A stretch of DNA of 46,369 nucleotides from Actinomycetaceae bacterium (GCA_030537735.1 JAUNVG010000015.1:1-46369), one strand, 5' to 3'. Shown: positions 18,681 through 27,515, numbered from the stretch's first letter. A program made the numbers and translations. The notes: generated by a model from the letters alone, not told the origin.

Positions 18681-19946
18681 CTACTGCAGTGCCACTAGGA
18701 ATTGGTCTTCGTCCACAATAAACCCGGCGGTGGAGCGCGCCACCAGTCCCGCTAGGTGTTCGATTTGGTCTTTCACCCGCATACGCTCCATACGAATGGC
18801 ACGCCCGGGTTTGTTTAGTTTCGACAGGTACACCTGCGGTGGTATCCAGGTGAAGGAGTATTCCACCACTGCTTGCGACGGCCAGTTTTCGTACCGCAGC
18901 GCGGCCGGCAGCTTTTCCGCTCGCTGCACCGTGCAGTGAATACGCGAAGTATTGCCCGCCGACGCCAGCAACGAGTATCCCGACAAAGTTATCTGCCCTT
19001 GCAGTGCCTTTTCGTCCGCTGCCCGCGTGGCTGCTGCGATACGTTCCCACTCGTCCTCGGGGATCCCCATCTGCCTGGCGAGTTCTTCCCGATCTTGCAC
19101 TCGTTGGGCAGAGTCAATGGGCACCAGCCGGTGGGATTGTTGGGAGTTAACCACGTCGGGTAAGTACGGTCGCAGTAGTTGGGCCAGGTCGGTTTCTTCC
19201 ACCCACCGCGGGGCGTAGACGATCATATTTACCGCGCTGTCAGCGTCGGGTTCTATTAGTTTGCCACTGGGCGCGGTGCGCACGGCTCCAGCTAGGCGCC
19301 GGGCAATGCGTTGCAGGCAGTTTATTACCTCTAGTTCCAGGCCGGCGGGCATGCCGTCAGGGAAGGCCGCTGCCACCGGGTCGGTGCTCATGAAGAATTC
19401 GGGTGCCGGCCCACCGCGTTGTGGTGGCACTTCCACCACCCAGGCTTGTTCTAGGTGGTGTGGGGTCTGTAGTTTTCGCCGGTCTTCGCCCGCTAGTCGG
19501 TATGGTCCGCGCAGGTGGGCTTGTCGAGTTAGACGCAGCTGGCCCGCTCCCACCCAGGCGGCGTCTTCCCAGATGGACAGTGCCAGCGCTTCGAGTTCAC
19601 GCGAGTCCACGTCGGTGCCAACCACTAAAATGTGGTTGTCTGCGTTTTCTTCTACGTCGAGGGCGGGCGCGTCCTCGAAAGCTATGGCTCCCACGTCGAT
19701 GGGGGCGATGGCGTCGGTGGCGTCGAGCCTACCTGCTTGCGTGACGGTGAGTGCGCGGTGAGTTTCACGGTTGATTTGCGCGGGGGAGATCTGCGGAACC
19801 ATGGTGACTTCAACTTCCGCTGCCGCTGCTGGCGCACTGTTTTGGGCACCTGCCTGGTAGCTATCCAGCGGTGGTTTTGCTTGGGGTTTTTGGTTAAGTT
19901 CCGCCAGCCGCTCAGCTATGGGAATACGCTTGGGCTGGTCACTCAT
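18681..19946 (-). CDS. Unrecognised 421-aa protein coupled to dcd
   Basis: I do not recognise a family. The first 50 residues are Pro/Ala-rich and probably disordered ([20 protein letters not shown]). The rest looks globular and mixed alpha/beta, with no signal peptide or membrane helix. Notable stretches are [40 protein letters not shown], and a C-terminal part [24 protein letters not shown] in character. It contains only one cysteine and no classic nucleotide-binding motif. The ATG overlaps the dcd stop by 4 bp, so the two are made from one message. The coupling hints at a link with nucleotide metabolism, but that is only inference. Confidence 0.75.
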   Translation of the reverse strand: MSDQPKRIPIAERLAELNQKPQAKPPLDSYQAGAQNSAPAAAAEVEVTMVPQISPAQINRETHRALTVTQAGRLDATDAIAPIDVGAIAFEDAPALDVEENADNHILVVGTDVDSRELEALALSIWEDAAWVGAGQLRLTRQAHLRGPYRLAGEDRRKLQTPHHLEQAWVVEVPPQRGGPAPEFFMSTDPVAAAFPDGMPAGLELEVINCLQRIARRLAGAVRTAPSGKLIEPDADSAVNMIVYAPRWVEETDLAQLLRPYLPDVVNSQQSHRLVPIDSAQRVQDREELARQMGIPEDEWERIAAATRAADEKALQGQITLSGYSLLASAGNTSRIHCTVQRAEKLPAALRYENWPSQAVVEYSFTWIPPQVYLSKLNKPGRAIRMERMRVKDQIEHLAGLVARSTAGFIVDEDQFLVALQ

Positions 19947-20542
19947 CGTCCGGTCTCACCTGCTTCAGGTACGCGCACTCGCTGGAATCCCAGGTGCGAG
20001 CGCGAGGCGGTGGGGCCGCGCTGACCCTGGTAGCGCGACCCGGTGGCGCCTTTACCGTAGGGGCGTTCGGCGGGTGAGGATAGCTGGAAGAAGCACAGTT
20101 GCCCGATTTTCATCCCCGGGTAGAGCAGTATCGGCATGGTGGCGGTGTTAGACAGTTCCAAGGTGACGTGCCCGGTGAATCCGGGGTCAATAAATCCGGC
20201 GGTGGAGTGGGTAAGTAGCCCCAGCCTGCCCAGGGAGGACTTCCCCTCCAACCGCGCCGCAATGGCGTCACCGAGGGTAACTTTTTCATAGGTCGCACCC
20301 AACACGAACTCTCCGGGGTGGAGCACGAAGGGTTCATCCTGCCCCGCATCCACCATGGAGGTAAGGTCACTTTGATCCGCCCGCGGGTCAATCACCGGGT
20401 AGCGGTGGTTGTTGAAGAGCCGGAAGTACCGGTCCAGGCGCACGTCGATGGACGCGGGCTGGATCATGTCCGGGTCGAATGGGTCTAGTTCTATTTGCCC
20501 TGACTCAAGGTAGGCGCGGATGTCTCGATCGCAAAGCAACAT
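19943..20542 (-). CDS. dcd: dCTP deaminase (probably bifunctional dCTP deaminase/dUTPase)
   Basis: Dcd converts dCTP to dUTP; the actinobacterial form (as in Mycobacterium tuberculosis) goes on to dUMP. The 199-residue product matches that form. It has [15 protein letters not shown] at the start, [12 protein letters not shown] (residues 99-110), the core [20 protein letters not shown] with the catalytic Glu at 129, [14 protein letters not shown], and [14 protein letters not shown] at the C-terminus. The Shine-Dalgarno is weak. It is the upstream partner of the 421-aa unknown gene. Bifunctionality is inferred from lineage, not proven by the sequence. Confidence 0.95.
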   Translation of the reverse strand: MLLCDRDIRAYLESGQIELDPFDPDMIQPASIDVRLDRYFRLFNNHRYPVIDPRADQSDLTSMVDAGQDEPFVLHPGEFVLGATYEKVTLGDAIAARLEGKSSLGRLGLLTHSTAGFIDPGFTGHVTLELSNTATMPILLYPGMKIGQLCFFQLSSPAERPYGKGATGSRYQGQRGPTASRSHLGFQRVRVPEAGETGR

Positions 20543-20682
20543 ACTGCTATTGTCACACGATTACCCCTCTTCTTGTGGGTGGTGTTCGAAACGCTGTGCG
20601 GTTGCGGTCAGCACCAGCCGGCTATCCCCGCCCGCGCCCTCCGCCCCCGCGCATCGGAGCTAGCTGCTTTCTGCTCTCCCAG

Positions 20683-21711
20683 TCAGCGCGGGCCTGCCTG
20701 CGCAGGCAGCCGGTAGTGCGCGGTCACGGTCTGCGCCCGCGGATCCAAGGTCACTTCCCCACCGTAAGGCAGTATCCACTGCGGGCGAGTGTGCCCAAAC
20801 GGCACGCCTAGGCTCACCACCGCGTGGGGAGCGTACTGGGCGAATGCGTCCACTACCAGTTCCGCCATGGCTTCGCGGTAGGCAGCCTGTTCCTCGGCGC
20901 TGGGTTCCCACCCGAAAGAGGTCGCTGGCACGCGCGCCAGCATTACTGCTGCGAAACGCGCAAGGAATCCGCGTTGCCCCAAGGAACGCAGGAAGCGACC
21001 GAAGTCAATGGGGGCAACCGGGTCGTCGGAGAACTCTAGCAGCAGTATCTTGCCGTCCATCTGGGAATCGGGCGGGTTAGAGCCGGCCACGAAAATATCG
21101 CGCAGCACTTGCACGCACCCTCCCCAAGTGGCTGCTCGCACCACCTTGTCAGCCCCGGCCCACTGCCACGACCCCACCGGCTGGCGCTCCCCGAAACTAG
21201 TCAGCGCCCGCGGGTCGTCCCAGTCGTGCCCGTGGTCTTCGCTTTCTCCCGGGTTGGTGAGCACCACGTCCTCGCCCTGCAACGCTGCCAGCAGGGAGCG
21301 GGCGTGGATTTCATCAACGCACGGTCCCGGCCCAATCTGCACCTGGGTCGATCCCCCGTAGTAGGAGGGCACGCCGTGTTTCCACAGCCAGTTATGCAGG
21401 TGAGTGTTATCGGAATACCCGAAGAACGGTTTGGGGTTTTGCGTTATTACCTGCGCCTGCAGGTGCGGCAACACAGTGATCTGGTCGTTTCCTCCCACAG
21501 TCGCCATCACCGCACTGATTTCGGGGTCAGAGAACGCGGCGTGGAGGTCGGCGGCGCGTTCGGCGGCACTGGCCCCAAGTTTGCTGGTGGTGGGGTATTG
21601 AACGATTTCTTCCCCGGTGAGCTGGCGCAGACGCGCCATTGCCTGGTCGTGTATTTGCGGCCCGTAAGCCGGCCCCGCCATAGAGGGGGATACGACAGCT
21701 ATTTTCCCCAC
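20683..21711 (-). CDS. Peptidase S66 family protein (MccF / LD-carboxypeptidase-like)
   Basis: S66 serine peptidases cleave LD bonds in peptidoglycan peptides (LdcA) or acyl-sulfamoyl and microcin C-type amides (MccF). The 342-residue product has the N-terminal strand KIAVVSPSMAGPA, the oxyanion region MATVGGNDQITVLPHL, the nucleophile motif GYSDNT (Ser100), the Glu in KILLLEFSDDP (Glu226) and the His in GVPFGHTRPQWILPYG (His307), so the triad looks complete. The style of VGGNDQ and the long region before Glu226 fits the MccF branch slightly better than LdcA. The start is a GTG with AGGAG upstream, 9 nt after pheA. Confidence 0.9.
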   Translation of the reverse strand: MGKIAVVSPSMAGPAYGPQIHDQAMARLRQLTGEEIVQYPTTSKLGASAAERAADLHAAFSDPEISAVMATVGGNDQITVLPHLQAQVITQNPKPFFGYSDNTHLHNWLWKHGVPSYYGGSTQVQIGPGPCVDEIHARSLLAALQGEDVVLTNPGESEDHGHDWDDPRALTSFGERQPVGSWQWAGADKVVRAATWGGCVQVLRDIFVAGSNPPDSQMDGKILLLEFSDDPVAPIDFGRFLRSLGQRGFLARFAAVMLARVPATSFGWEPSAEEQAAYREAMAELVVDAFAQYAPHAVVSLGVPFGHTRPQWILPYGGEVTLDPRAQTVTAHYRLPAQAGPR

Positions 21712-21720
21712 GATAGACTC

Positions 21721-22569
21721 CTATTCGCAGTGGACTTGTTTGCGGTAGGGGTGCGCCGGGTAGCATCCCATAATGTCCAGGTAGGTGACGAAGAACCGCA
21801 GTTCTTCAATCGCTAACTGCACGTTGTGGTCTTCGATATGCCCGTCGATATCTACATAGAACTGCGAGGCCATGAAGCTACCGCCCAGCTGGTAGCTTTC
21901 CAGCTTGGTGATGTTTACCGAGTTGGTGGCGAACCCTCCCAGGCACTTATATAGCGCCGCGGGCACGTTCCGCACTCGAAACAGCAAGGTGGTGATGGCG
22001 GGTCGGTTGGGCGTGATTTGTTCACTGGGTGAGAGCAACACGAACCGGGTGGCGTTAGTGGAGGTGTCTTCCACCTTTTCCTGCAGCGTTTCCAACCCGT
22101 AGATTCTTGCGATTCCCGAAGGCGCCAGGGCGGCGATGGTGGGGTCACCTAGTTCTGCGACTTCGCGCGCGGCCCCGGCGGTGTCGGCGCTGATGTGGCG
22201 TTTCCACGGGTGGGTGCGCAGCAGGCGGGTGCATTGCCCGAAGGCGTGCACGTGGGAGCGCACGGTGGTGATGGTTTCAATACTGGCGCCGGGGGGTGCC
22301 ACCAGGTCGAAGTGTATGGGGAGGAAGTGTTCGCCGATTATGTGCAATCCGGCGTCGGGCAGTAGGTGGTGGGGGTCGGCAACGCGTCCGGCGCTGGAGT
22401 TTTCTACCGGTATCAGTGCCAGGTCCGCGCGGCGAGCGTGTACCGCGTCGAAGGCGGCGGCGAAGGATTCACATGGCACCAGTTGTGCGCCGGGCAGCAT
22501 TTGTTGCACTGCCATGTCGGAGTTGGATCCTACTTCGCCCTGTACGGCCACTCGCTTCACTTTTGTCAT
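21721..22569 (-). CDS. pheA: Prephenate dehydratase
   Basis: This enzyme makes phenylpyruvate from prephenate on the way to phenylalanine. The product begins with a periplasmic-binding-protein-like catalytic domain (VAVQGEVGSNSDMAVQQML, IPVENSSAGRV, and the catalytic Thr in NATRFVLLS). A C-terminal ACT domain (TTLLFRVRNVPAALYKCLGGFATNSVNITKLES split over residues of about 205-280) provides for allosteric control. The usual Phe-binding ESRP is ESYQ here, so feedback by phenylalanine may differ. I chose the ATG at 22569, 120 nt inside the longest frame, because homology begins there and the upstream stretch is Thr/Lys/Pro-rich low complexity. Confidence 0.9.
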   Translation of the reverse strand: MTKVKRVAVQGEVGSNSDMAVQQMLPGAQLVPCESFAAAFDAVHARRADLALIPVENSSAGRVADPHHLLPDAGLHIIGEHFLPIHFDLVAPPGASIETITTVRSHVHAFGQCTRLLRTHPWKRHISADTAGAAREVAELGDPTIAALAPSGIARIYGLETLQEKVEDTSTNATRFVLLSPSEQITPNRPAITTLLFRVRNVPAALYKCLGGFATNSVNITKLESYQLGGSFMASQFYVDIDGHIEDHNVQLAIEELRFFVTYLDIMGCYPAHPYRKQVHCE

Positions 22570-22721
22570 GGTTTCTACTTTACGAGGACGGTGCCTGCGT
22601 TCCGGGTTTGTCTCACGTTTGTACGTGTTGGTAGTTGGTGTGGAGGTCGTTTTCGGTGTTTGCGGGCGGGCTTTGGTGAGCGCCTTCACAAGATTGGTTA
22701 TAACCTCGTTATCAAACGCCC

Positions 22722-22750
22722 TTGACTGATCGGAATAGATCGTTCATACT
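22722..22750 (+). promoter_or_regulatory. Promoter of the ABC transporter operon
   Basis: TTGACT (22722-22727) and CATACT (22745-22750) are separated by 17 bp, a good sigma-70-type promoter. The spacer itself contains an operator-like site (22728-22741). Confidence 0.65.
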
Positions 22751-22792
22751 AGAAATACGATCGAAGCAGATCGAATTCGATCACTTTCGCTC
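22728..22792. promoter_or_regulatory. Operator cluster: four GATCG-N4-CGATC sites
   Basis: Sites are GATCGGAATAGATC (22728-22741, 9 of 10 consensus positions), GATCGAAGCAGATC (22759-22772, 9/10), GATCGAATTCGATC (22769-22782, a perfect palindrome) and GATCACTTTCGCTC (22779-22792, 8/10). The last three overlap by sharing GATC at steps of exactly 10 bp. They cover the promoter spacer and the start site, as expected for a repressor, most simply the DeoR/LacI-type regulator at 35330. Confidence 0.65.
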
Positions 22793-23085
22793 ATCGCCGA
22801 GAGGAAGATACGGAAGTAAAAGTCCAGTAGACCAGCGGGGTGAAACCTCATCGGAATCGCCCCCTCGAACCGGAAAGAGCTAGGGAAATGGCTTGCACGC
22901 AAAGTCGCGATCACTCGCAGCAGAGCGCCCGCAATGCGCTAATTTCCGCCAGCGCTCGACTAAAATCCAGGTATGTGGAGCAGTCGTCGGGCGCCTCTTT
23001 AGTGCGGTTCGACAAGGTGGCCTCACAGGCTTTTACTTCCCCCCATCTCCCCCTACTAGCCGGGCGCTACACCGAATTCCCTACT

Positions 23086-23099
23086 GCTCACTTTCGATC
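23086..23099. promoter_or_regulatory. Additional operator-like site in the ABC leader
   Basis: GCTCACTTTCGATC matches 8 of 10 conserved positions of the locus palindrome and shares the CTTT centre with the sites at 22779, 28746 and 33393 (the last on the other strand). It lies 166 nt before the lipoprotein start. Confidence 0.45.
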
Positions 23100-23264
23100 A
23101 CCTTTGTTCACTCTCGTCCTTAAAGAAGCAAATGCTGCTTTAGGCATCGTTCCCAATCCCGGGCAGCGTAAATGGGACCGTGTCACCCCAGCTGTTTCGA
23201 TGCAACGAGAGTGTGCAGTCGCGACCCTATTTTCAACCTGTGCATAGCAATACAAGGAGAAGCA

Positions 23265-24590
23265 ATGAAGCACATCTTTACTCGCACAGCGATGGCAGCC
23301 TCGGCCATAGCTCTAACTTTCTCGCTGGCCGCTTGTGGCGGCTCTGAAGGTTCTTCAAGTGGCGGTGAACCAGCAGAACTAGGGTCCGCTCCGGTGGAGC
23401 TGACTATGGCTGCTTGGAACATCCAGTCCACCCCGGAGTTCCAGGCCCTGGCTGATGCTTTCATGGAAGCACATCCGAACGTGAAGATTAACGTAAACGA
23501 CTACCCGGCGAAGGACTACGACACGCTCCTCACCACCGACCTGTCCTCAGGTAAGGGCCCGGACGTTTACCCCGTTAAGAACATGCGTAAGTTCAACTAC
23601 TACCAGGAAAACGGCCAGATGGAGGACCTGTCCGAACTGGCTAAAGACCTGGAAGGCGATGAGAACATTTCCCTGGACTTCTTCAAGATCGAAGACTCCT
23701 ACTTCGGCCTACCTTTCCGCCAGGATAACGAGGTCATCTACTACAACAAGTCCCTGTTCGACAAGGCGGGCGTGGAATACCCCGACGGCAACTGGACCTG
23801 GGATGACTACACCGCCCTTTCCAAGGAACTGACCGAGAAGCTGGCTGCCGCAGGCGAAACCGCTAAGGGTTCCTACCTGCACATCTGGCCGATCATGCAG
23901 GGCTTCGCACTGGCTCAAACTGAAGGCGCCGATCCGTTCACCGGAAACCTGGACTACCTCAAGCCCTACTACGAAACTGCTCTGAAGCTGCAAGATGACG
24001 GCTCGCAGGAGTCCTTCTCCACCGCGCAGGCTCAGTCCCTCACCTACCAGGCACAGTTCGGCACCGAGAAGGCTGCCATGATGCCGATGGGTACTTGGTA
24101 CATCGCCACCCTCATGCTGCAGCAGGAAAGCGGCGACGCTCACAAGTTCGAATGGGGCATGGCTCCGGTTCCGCAGCGCACCTCCGCTACCTTCGACAAG
24201 CCGGTAACCTACGGCATGTCCACCCCGATGGCGGTTAACCCCAACATTGACGGTGAAAAGAAGGGGGCAGCCCTGGAGTTCGCTAAGTTCTCTGCCTCTG
24301 AAGAAGCTGCCAAGCTACTTGCCTCCAAGGGTATTGTCCCGGCCTACCTGTCCCCCGCCGTTGCTGACATCCTGTTCGGCCTCGAAGGCGCCCCGCAGGA
24401 CGACCTGTCTCGTAAGGCTCTGACCGGCCAGTCCGTGAACCCCGAGTTCCCGGTCGATCCTGACACTGCCGCGATGACCCAGGTGCTGAAGGACTACCAC
24501 AGCGCCATCATGACCGGTGACCAGTCCATCGACGACGCGTTGAAAGCTGCTACCGCGGACCTCAAGGCCCAGGGCGTAGTGAGGAAGTAA
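23265..24590 (+). CDS. Sugar ABC transporter substrate-binding lipoprotein
   Basis: A 441-residue extracellular solute-binding protein, family 1. It has a basic N-terminus, a hydrophobic signal and the lipobox SLAACGG with the lipidated Cys24. A Ser/Gly-rich linker and the binding domain follow (ELTMAAWNIQSTPEFQALAD, GKGPDVYPV, NEVIYYNKSLFDKAG, then WTWDDYTALSKEL). The start ATG at 23265 with AAGGAG is chosen over the longer frame. Codon choice is strongly biased (AAG, CTG, ACC, TTC), as in highly expressed genes. It is the first gene of an importer operon. A single ligand cannot be named; the neighbours point to an acid sugar or glycoside. Confidence 0.93.
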   Translation: MKHIFTRTAMAASAIALTFSLAACGGSEGSSSGGEPAELGSAPVELTMAAWNIQSTPEFQALADAFMEAHPNVKINVNDYPAKDYDTLLTTDLSSGKGPDVYPVKNMRKFNYYQENGQMEDLSELAKDLEGDENISLDFFKIEDSYFGLPFRQDNEVIYYNKSLFDKAGVEYPDGNWTWDDYTALSKELTEKLAAAGETAKGSYLHIWPIMQGFALAQTEGADPFTGNLDYLKPYYETALKLQDDGSQESFSTAQAQSLTYQAQFGTEKAAMMPMGTWYIATLMLQQESGDAHKFEWGMAPVPQRTSATFDKPVTYGMSTPMAVNPNIDGEKKGAALEFAKFSASEEAAKLLASKGIVPAYLSPAVADILFGLEGAPQDDLSRKALTGQSVNPEFPVDPDTAAMTQVLKDYHSAIMTGDQSIDDALKAATADLKAQGVVRK

Positions 24591-24625
24591 GTTCCTTAAG
24601 CCCACCGTTGGTGGCGTGGCGGTTA

Positions 24626-24657
24626 CGGGCCGCCTCGGCTCAAAGCTAGGCGGCCCG
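24626..24657 (+). promoter_or_regulatory. Hairpin between the lipoprotein and permease genes
   Basis: A 10-bp GC-rich stem (CGGGCCGCCT / AGGCGGCCCG) has a small inner stem and no T tract. Such hairpins often protect the upstream message or partly terminate, which would give more binding protein than permease. Confidence 0.6.
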
Positions 24658-24689
24658 GCCGCGACACCGACTCATTAAGGAGACGTCTC

Positions 24690-25634
24690 ATGGAGTCACA
24701 AACTGAGATTGCCCCAGTGCAAAAGTCGCGTGCTCCGGCAAAGAAGTCCGGCACGTCGCATAGCGCCCTACGTCGGCGCAACCTCTTGTACGGGTGGAGC
24801 TTCATCCTGCCGAACTTCCTTGGTTTCGGCATCCTGAACCTCCTGCCGATCATCATCTTGTTCTACATTGCCTTCACGAAGTGGAGTGCTTTCGGCTCCC
24901 CCCAGTGGACGGGGCTGGAAAACTTCTCGCGCATGTTCGCCGACCCCACTTTCTGGAAGTCGTTCTGGAACACGATGTACTACGCTGCCGTGCACATCCC
25001 CTTGACCCTGGTTCTGTCCTTGGGATTGGCGCTGCTGCTTAACCAAAAACTGCGTGGCCTACCGTTCTTCCGGGCCGCCGCGTTCTTCCCCTACTTCACT
25101 TCGATTGTGGCCGTAGCCCAGGTGTGGAACATGCTCCTCGCCCCGGAAAACGGCCCCATTAACCAGTTCATCGCCATGTTCGGTGTGCAGAACCTCCCCG
25201 GTTGGACCAGCTCCACCGCTTGGGCCATGCCCGCCATCATTATCGTTGGCACGTGGCGTTCGATGGGTTACTACATGCTACTGTTCCTCGCCGGTTTGCA
25301 GGCAGTGCCTGCGGAACTGTACGAGGCCGCCCGCGTCGATGGCGCGAATGCCTGGGGACGATTCATCAACGTCACATTGCCGTGCTTGCGTCCCACCACG
25401 TTCTTCGTGACCATCATCCTTACCATTGAGTCCTTCAAGGTCTTGGACCTGATCTTGGTTATGACCGAAGGCGGTCCCGGTACCTCTACCTTGGTGCTGT
25501 CGCAGTACATCTACCGCATGGGCTTTGAGCGCAACCAGTTCGGATACGCTTCGGCTATCTCCCTGGCGCTGTTCTTCATCTGCCTGGTAGTGACTATCAT
25601 CCAGTTCGTCCACAACCGCCGAATGGAGCGATAA
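24690..25634 (+). CDS. Sugar ABC transporter permease (MalF/UgpA type)
   Basis: This 314-residue inner-membrane permease has six helices, the first at LLYGWSFILPNFLGFGILN-like residues of about 32-60. The cytoplasmic EAA loop is EAARVDGANAWGRFINVTLP, which contacts the ATPase. The N-terminal 28 residues are basic and hydrophilic. It has AAGGAG seven nt before the ATG, 99 nt after the lipoprotein gene and 3 nt before the next permease. No ATPase is encoded in the locus, so it must use a shared MsmX/MsiK-type ATPase encoded elsewhere. Confidence 0.95.
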   Translation: MESQTEIAPVQKSRAPAKKSGTSHSALRRRNLLYGWSFILPNFLGFGILNLLPIIILFYIAFTKWSAFGSPQWTGLENFSRMFADPTFWKSFWNTMYYAAVHIPLTLVLSLGLALLLNQKLRGLPFFRAAAFFPYFTSIVAVAQVWNMLLAPENGPINQFIAMFGVQNLPGWTSSTAWAMPAIIIVGTWRSMGYYMLLFLAGLQAVPAELYEAARVDGANAWGRFINVTLPCLRPTTFFVTIILTIESFKVLDLILVMTEGGPGTSTLVLSQYIYRMGFERNQFGYASAISLALFFICLVVTIIQFVHNRRMER

Positions 25635-25637
25635 CCA

Positions 25638-26522
25638 ATGACTAGCATGGTAAGTTCACGAAAGAAACAAGCCGTACCAATGCGTCGTAAGACACGCTCC
25701 GCCGGAGAAATCGCCAACCGCGTTATCGCGTACGTATTCCTCCTGGTACTGTCCGCTTTCGTGCTGTTGCCGTTCGTGTGGATGTTCCTGTCCTCACTGA
25801 AACGCAACAACGAAATCTTCACTGTACCGATCACCTGGCTGCCAACCGACTGGCAATGGGTGAACTACATTGAGATCTGGCAAAAGTCCGACATGGGTAC
25901 GTGGCTGGTTAACACCATCTTCGTGGCCGTCCTCGTGACCATTTTGCAGGTCTTGACCGGTTCCTTCGCGGCCTACGGCTTCGCCCGCGTTCGCTTCCCC
26001 GGACGCGACACCTTGTTCATCGTCTACATCGCCACCTTGTCGGTGCCGTGGCAGGCGTACATGATTCCCCAGTTCAAGTTCATCTCCTCCCTGGGCTTGG
26101 TGGACTCCCTGTGGGCAATCGTGCTGCTACAGACCTTCTCCGCTTTCGGCGTGTTCTTGATGAAGCAGTACTACGACAGTATTCCTGAATCACTTTCGGA
26201 AGCCGCCCGCATCGATGGGCTTTCCGAATACGGGATCTACTGGCGCATCATGCTGCCGCTGTCGACCGCTCCGATTGCCTCCCTGGCGATCATCACCTTC
26301 ACCCGTACTTGGAACGACTACATGGGTCCGCTCATTTACTTGCGTCGTGCCGAACTGTGGACCGTACAGCTTGGTCTACAATCGTTCGTTGGGCAATACA
26401 ACGCCGACTACGCCGCAATCATGACCGGCTCAGTGATCTCGGTTCTACCGATCGCGATCGTCTTCGTCCTTGGTCAGCGCTACTTCGTGCAAGGTATTGC
26501 GACTTCGGGTATGAAGAACTAG
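25638..26522 (+). CDS. Sugar ABC transporter permease (MalG/UgpE type)
   Basis: A 294-residue partner permease with six membrane helices and the EAA loop EAARIDGLSEYGIYWRIMLP. It begins 3 nt after the first permease; an in-frame ATG nine nt later is an alternative start. The N-terminus is basic (SSRKKQAVPMRRKTRS). The two permeases and the lipoprotein form a CUT1-type importer for oligosaccharides or modified sugars. Confidence 0.94.
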   Translation: MTSMVSSRKKQAVPMRRKTRSAGEIANRVIAYVFLLVLSAFVLLPFVWMFLSSLKRNNEIFTVPITWLPTDWQWVNYIEIWQKSDMGTWLVNTIFVAVLVTILQVLTGSFAAYGFARVRFPGRDTLFIVYIATLSVPWQAYMIPQFKFISSLGLVDSLWAIVLLQTFSAFGVFLMKQYYDSIPESLSEAARIDGLSEYGIYWRIMLPLSTAPIASLAIITFTRTWNDYMGPLIYLRRAELWTVQLGLQSFVGQYNADYAAIMTGSVISVLPIAIVFVLGQRYFVQGIATSGMKN

Positions 26523-26531
26523 GAAACACAA

Positions 26532-27410
26532 ATGGCACAACAACCAGGTGTCCCCGGCGAGGACTTCAACTCGTCCGGGGACACCCCCGCATCTAGCGGG
26601 GGTACAAGCACGTGGGGATACATAGCGCAGTTCGTTTTCACCATGCTGCAGCTAAACTTCCTGCTACTTTTCACCCTCAGCCCCATACTGTTCGTGGTCC
26701 TGGCCCTGGCCAACCCACTGCAAGCCATCTTGGGACTGGGACTGGCATTAGTACTGATCTCCCCCGGTATCGCCGCTGCATTCGCCACCTTCCGCGACTG
26801 CCCCACCTTGCATACGGCGCTAGCTGGCAGTGGGCGAGCTGGCATGGCGACCCCCGCCGCCTCCGCTGCCGGCGCCATCGCGGGTTCCTACTGGAGCGCC
26901 GAGGACGGCAACGCCGTTTTCAAACCCTACTTCCGCGCCTATCGCCGCCTCGCTAAACGTGCTTTGCTGGTGAGTTTGCCGCTTACGGTTTTCACCGTAA
27001 TAGTGATTGTAGAGATGCAAATGCTCACCCAGGTAAGTTGGGCAACCTACCTGGTCCCCACCCTGCTGGTGCTACTTCTTTTAGCGTTGGGAGCCTGGTT
27101 ACCCTCACTGGTAATGGTGGTAGAGATGCCCCAAGCCAAGGTGGTCCCCATCATCCGCAACGGCGTGTACTTGGCGTTGCGCCGTTGGTACTTGACGCTG
27201 CTGAACCTGCTCACCCTGGTGGCGCTGAGCGTGGGGCTAATTATGGAAACCATCATCGTGGCGGTCTTCATCATGGGGCCGGTACTGTACTTCGTCTGGG
27301 CGAACTCTCGCTGGCTGTTGATGCCAATGGTGGAGGCTTTAGAAAACGCCTGCCTCGACGATCTTCCCCCCGACCAGAGGCGCCGCCTCACCCGCCGCTA
27401 CGGCCGCTAG
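26532..27410 (+). CDS. YesL-like (DUF624) membrane protein
   Basis: This 292-residue protein has a hydrophilic start and about five hydrophobic helices. It resembles the YesL/DUF624 family (QLNFLLLFTLSPILFVVLAL near the first helix, and SPGIAAAFATFRDC). YesL proteins accompany CUT1 sugar importers in Bacillus pectin loci and many Firmicutes and actinobacteria; their role is unknown, perhaps in importer assembly. It has AGGAAAC before the ATG and follows the second permease by 9 nt. A strong hairpin lies inside its first codons. The match is by pattern, so the family call is moderate. Confidence 0.75.
   Translation: MAQQPGVPGEDFNSSGDTPASSGGTSTWGYIAQFVFTMLQLNFLLLFTLSPILFVVLALANPLQAILGLGLALVLISPGIAAAFATFRDCPTLHTALAGSGRAGMATPAASAAGAIAGSYWSAEDGNAVFKPYFRAYRRLAKRALLVSLPLTVFTVIVIVEMQMLTQVSWATYLVPTLLVLLLLALGAWLPSLVMVVEMPQAKVVPIIRNGVYLALRRWYLTLLNLLTLVALSVGLIMETIIVAVFIMGPVLYFVWANSRWLLMPMVEALENACLDDLPPDQRRRLTRRYGR
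26547..26585 (+). promoter_or_regulatory. Strong hairpin inside the 5' end of the yesL-like gene
   Basis: The arms GGTGTCCCCGG (26547-26557) and CCGGGGACACC (26575-26585) pair perfectly, and CGAG/CTCG extends the stem to 15 bp with one bulged base. It covers codons 6-18. It could slow ribosomes or partly terminate, separating yesL expression from that of the importer. Confidence 0.6.
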
Positions 27411-27447
27411 GCACCCGCCCGCTACCGTTCTTCTCAAGCATCGAAAA

Positions 27448-27475
27448 GGGGCCGCAGGATTCCTCCTGCGGCCCC
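27448..27475. terminator. Bidirectional terminator
   Basis: A perfect 12-bp stem (GGGGCCGCAGGA / TCCTGCGGCCCC) with a 4-nt loop lies between the convergent yesL-like and hydroxyacid dehydrogenase genes. An AAAA run before it becomes a T run on the minus strand, so it best serves the dehydrogenase. Confidence 0.85.
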
Positions 27476-27515
27476 TAGTCATGTCCTATGGCTTCATCTG
27501 GCTACGGCCTTGGCT

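Larger units (their letters stand above)
22570..23264. other. Long regulatory region upstream of the sugar ABC transporter
   Basis: These 695 bases hold the promoter and operator cluster at 22722-22792, another operator-like site at 23086-23099, and then an apparent 5' leader. From the predicted start site near 22757 to the lipoprotein ATG is about 500 nt. The open frame at 22840-23247 has poor coding character and a GTG with no Shine-Dalgarno, so I do not call it a gene. No riboswitch was recognised. Confidence 0.5.

Noticed and set aside
22728..22782. GATC repeats as Dam methylation or restriction-related sites
   Set aside because: The conserved unit is a 14-bp palindrome with flanking C/G and repeated at promoters, which is better explained as an operator.
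22840..23247. A 135-codon plus-strand open frame in the ABC leader
   Set aside because: It starts at a GTG without a Shine-Dalgarno, has an amino-acid make-up unlike a real protein, and overlaps operator-like DNA. It may be chance; noted only as part of the leader.
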